A stretch of DNA of 33,076 bases from NCBI GenBank assembly GCA_017440585.1, contig JAFSGW010000073.1, forward strand, positions 1 through 33,076, in the 5' to 3' direction. Position 1 is the first letter of the stretch; each line of letters begins with the position of its first letter. Origin of the DNA: Clostridia bacterium (GTDB taxonomy: Bacteria > Bacillota > Clostridia > UMGS1883). This document shows positions 32,508 through 33,076 of the stretch, piece after piece. Position numbers and translations under genes: made by a program. The notes under the pieces were generated by a model, which saw nothing but the letters and a program-made list of their open reading frames with translations, did no database searches and was not told the DNA's origin.

Positions 32508-32939
32508 TTAATATTGAATTTCTGATAAAACTTCTGCAATTCCTCCGCCGAGAAGCGAAAGTATAATTAAACCTATAATCGAAATTACAATTCCGACAAT
32601 ACCCCAAATGAGTATCGCTCTCGCAAAATGCTTTTTGCTCTCATTCTTTGGGGCAAACGCCATGATGATACATATAAACCATCCGATCAGCGGAAGAGCG
32701 TATACAAGCATCATCCAGAAAAAGTGTGCTGTGCTTGCTGAATGATTTTCCGCTTGTTGCAAGGCTTGCATCGGCGGTATGTACTGCTGTTGCTGCTCCG
32801 GCTGTGCCTGAACCGTTACAGGCTCTTTCACAACCTTTTCTTCGGTAGGTACGCCTTCCGGCACTTTTGTTCCGCAGCCTGTGCAGAACATCAAGCCGTC
32901 AGTAAGCTCCATGCCGCATCCGGTACAAAACTTTGCCAT
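32508..32939 (-). CDS. Zinc-ribbon membrane protein
   Basis: The 143-residue protein has an N-terminal zinc ribbon (FCTGCG at about 4-9 and FCTGCG at about 18-23) and a Gln-rich linker (near 45-65). It then has two hydrophobic segments (about 71-95 and 107-132) separated by the short basic loop KNESKKHFARA. AAGGAGG precedes the ATG. The layout matches its downstream neighbour, so the two look like diverged relatives. The zinc ribbon would be cytosolic. The specific role is unknown. Confidence 0.85.
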   Translation of the reverse strand: MAKFCTGCGMELTDGLMFCTGCGTKVPEGVPTEEKVVKEPVTVQAQPEQQQQYIPPMQALQQAENHSASTAHFFWMMLVYALPLIGWFICIIMAFAPKNESKKHFARAILIWGIVGIVISIIGLIILSLLGGGIAEVLSEIQY

Positions 32940-32955
32940 ATTTTCGACCTCCTTT

Positions 32956-33076
32956 TTATTTCAAATTTTCAACCATTCTCACTGCAATAATGAGTGCCTG
33001 TTCTCTTGTTGCGTTTGCGTAGCCTGTTGCTTCTTCTTCAGATGTAATATTTTTAGGTGCGAACTTGTTGTCACCA
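32956..33076 (-). CDS. C-terminal end of an SLH-domain protein (start off the window)
   Basis: The last 40 codons of a frame entering from the right edge read GDNKFAPKNITSEEEATGYA, followed by NATREQALIIAVRMVENLK and TAA at 32958-32956. The pattern (FxPxxxxT....TREQALIIxxR) is the end of an SLH repeat, very like the third repeat of the SLH protein at 11335-11955. It lies 16 bases upstream of the first zinc-ribbon gene, suggesting one operon. Confidence 0.75.
   Translation of the reverse strand, partial: GDNKFAPKNITSEEEATGYANATREQALIIAVRMVENLK

Overview
The window looks like chromosome from an anaerobic Firmicute of class Clostridia, probably an uncultured gut or rumen lineage. The evidence is a class III (oxygen-sensitive) ribonucleotide reductase, a tryptophan T-box leader, S-layer-homology (SLH) proteins, a long-form bacterial SecA next to prfB, strong AGGAGG ribosome sites, TTGACA-17-TATAAT promoters and a corrinoid methyltransferase cluster. 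The species cannot be named from the sequence alone.

Layout. (1) 1-3513, minus: two tandem paralogous secreted proteins. The complete one ends in an HELGH metallopeptidase domain; the other is cut by the window edge just before that domain. (2) 3597-5813, minus: a trpBA operon behind a Trp-specific (UGG) T-box. TrpB is intact, but TrpA has lost most of its phosphate-binding motifs. (3) 5848-11283, plus: COG2426 membrane protein, metK, a possible small membrane protein, recD2, comF and a CBS-pair protein. (4) 11335-15981, minus: secA-prfB and a secreted SLH protein. (5) 15998-20715, minus: tsaC, a YwlE-type arginine phosphatase, rimI, tsaD and a long aminopeptidase P. These are largely t6A tRNA modification and protein maintenance genes. 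(6) 20802-22315, minus: a Wzz/BY-kinase fusion. (7) 22361-25721, plus: nrdD-nrdG-dut behind a strong promoter overlapped by two NrdR-box-like sites 32 bp apart; together they supply dNTPs and remove dUTP. (8) 25714-26510: a small Cys-rich gene interrupted by a 278-bp inverted-repeat element, divergent from a small XRE regulator. (9) 26550-31740, minus: an AraC regulator, a UroD-like methyltransferase, a corrinoid protein, a second UroD-like (MtaA-type) methyltransferase and a RACo-type reductive activator. Together they form an inducible methyl-transfer system of unknown substrate. (10) 31813-33076, minus: a hairpin-rich spacer, two zinc-ribbon membrane proteins and the tail of an SLH protein.

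The most unusual points are the degenerate TrpA in a stand-alone T-box-controlled trpBA operon, which suggests indole salvage; the structured 278-bp element with T-arm-like ends sitting inside an otherwise restorable Cys-rich gene; and the corrinoid methyltransferase cluster with a candidate AraC operator. All statements rest on reading the sequence and on family knowledge; no database search was run.
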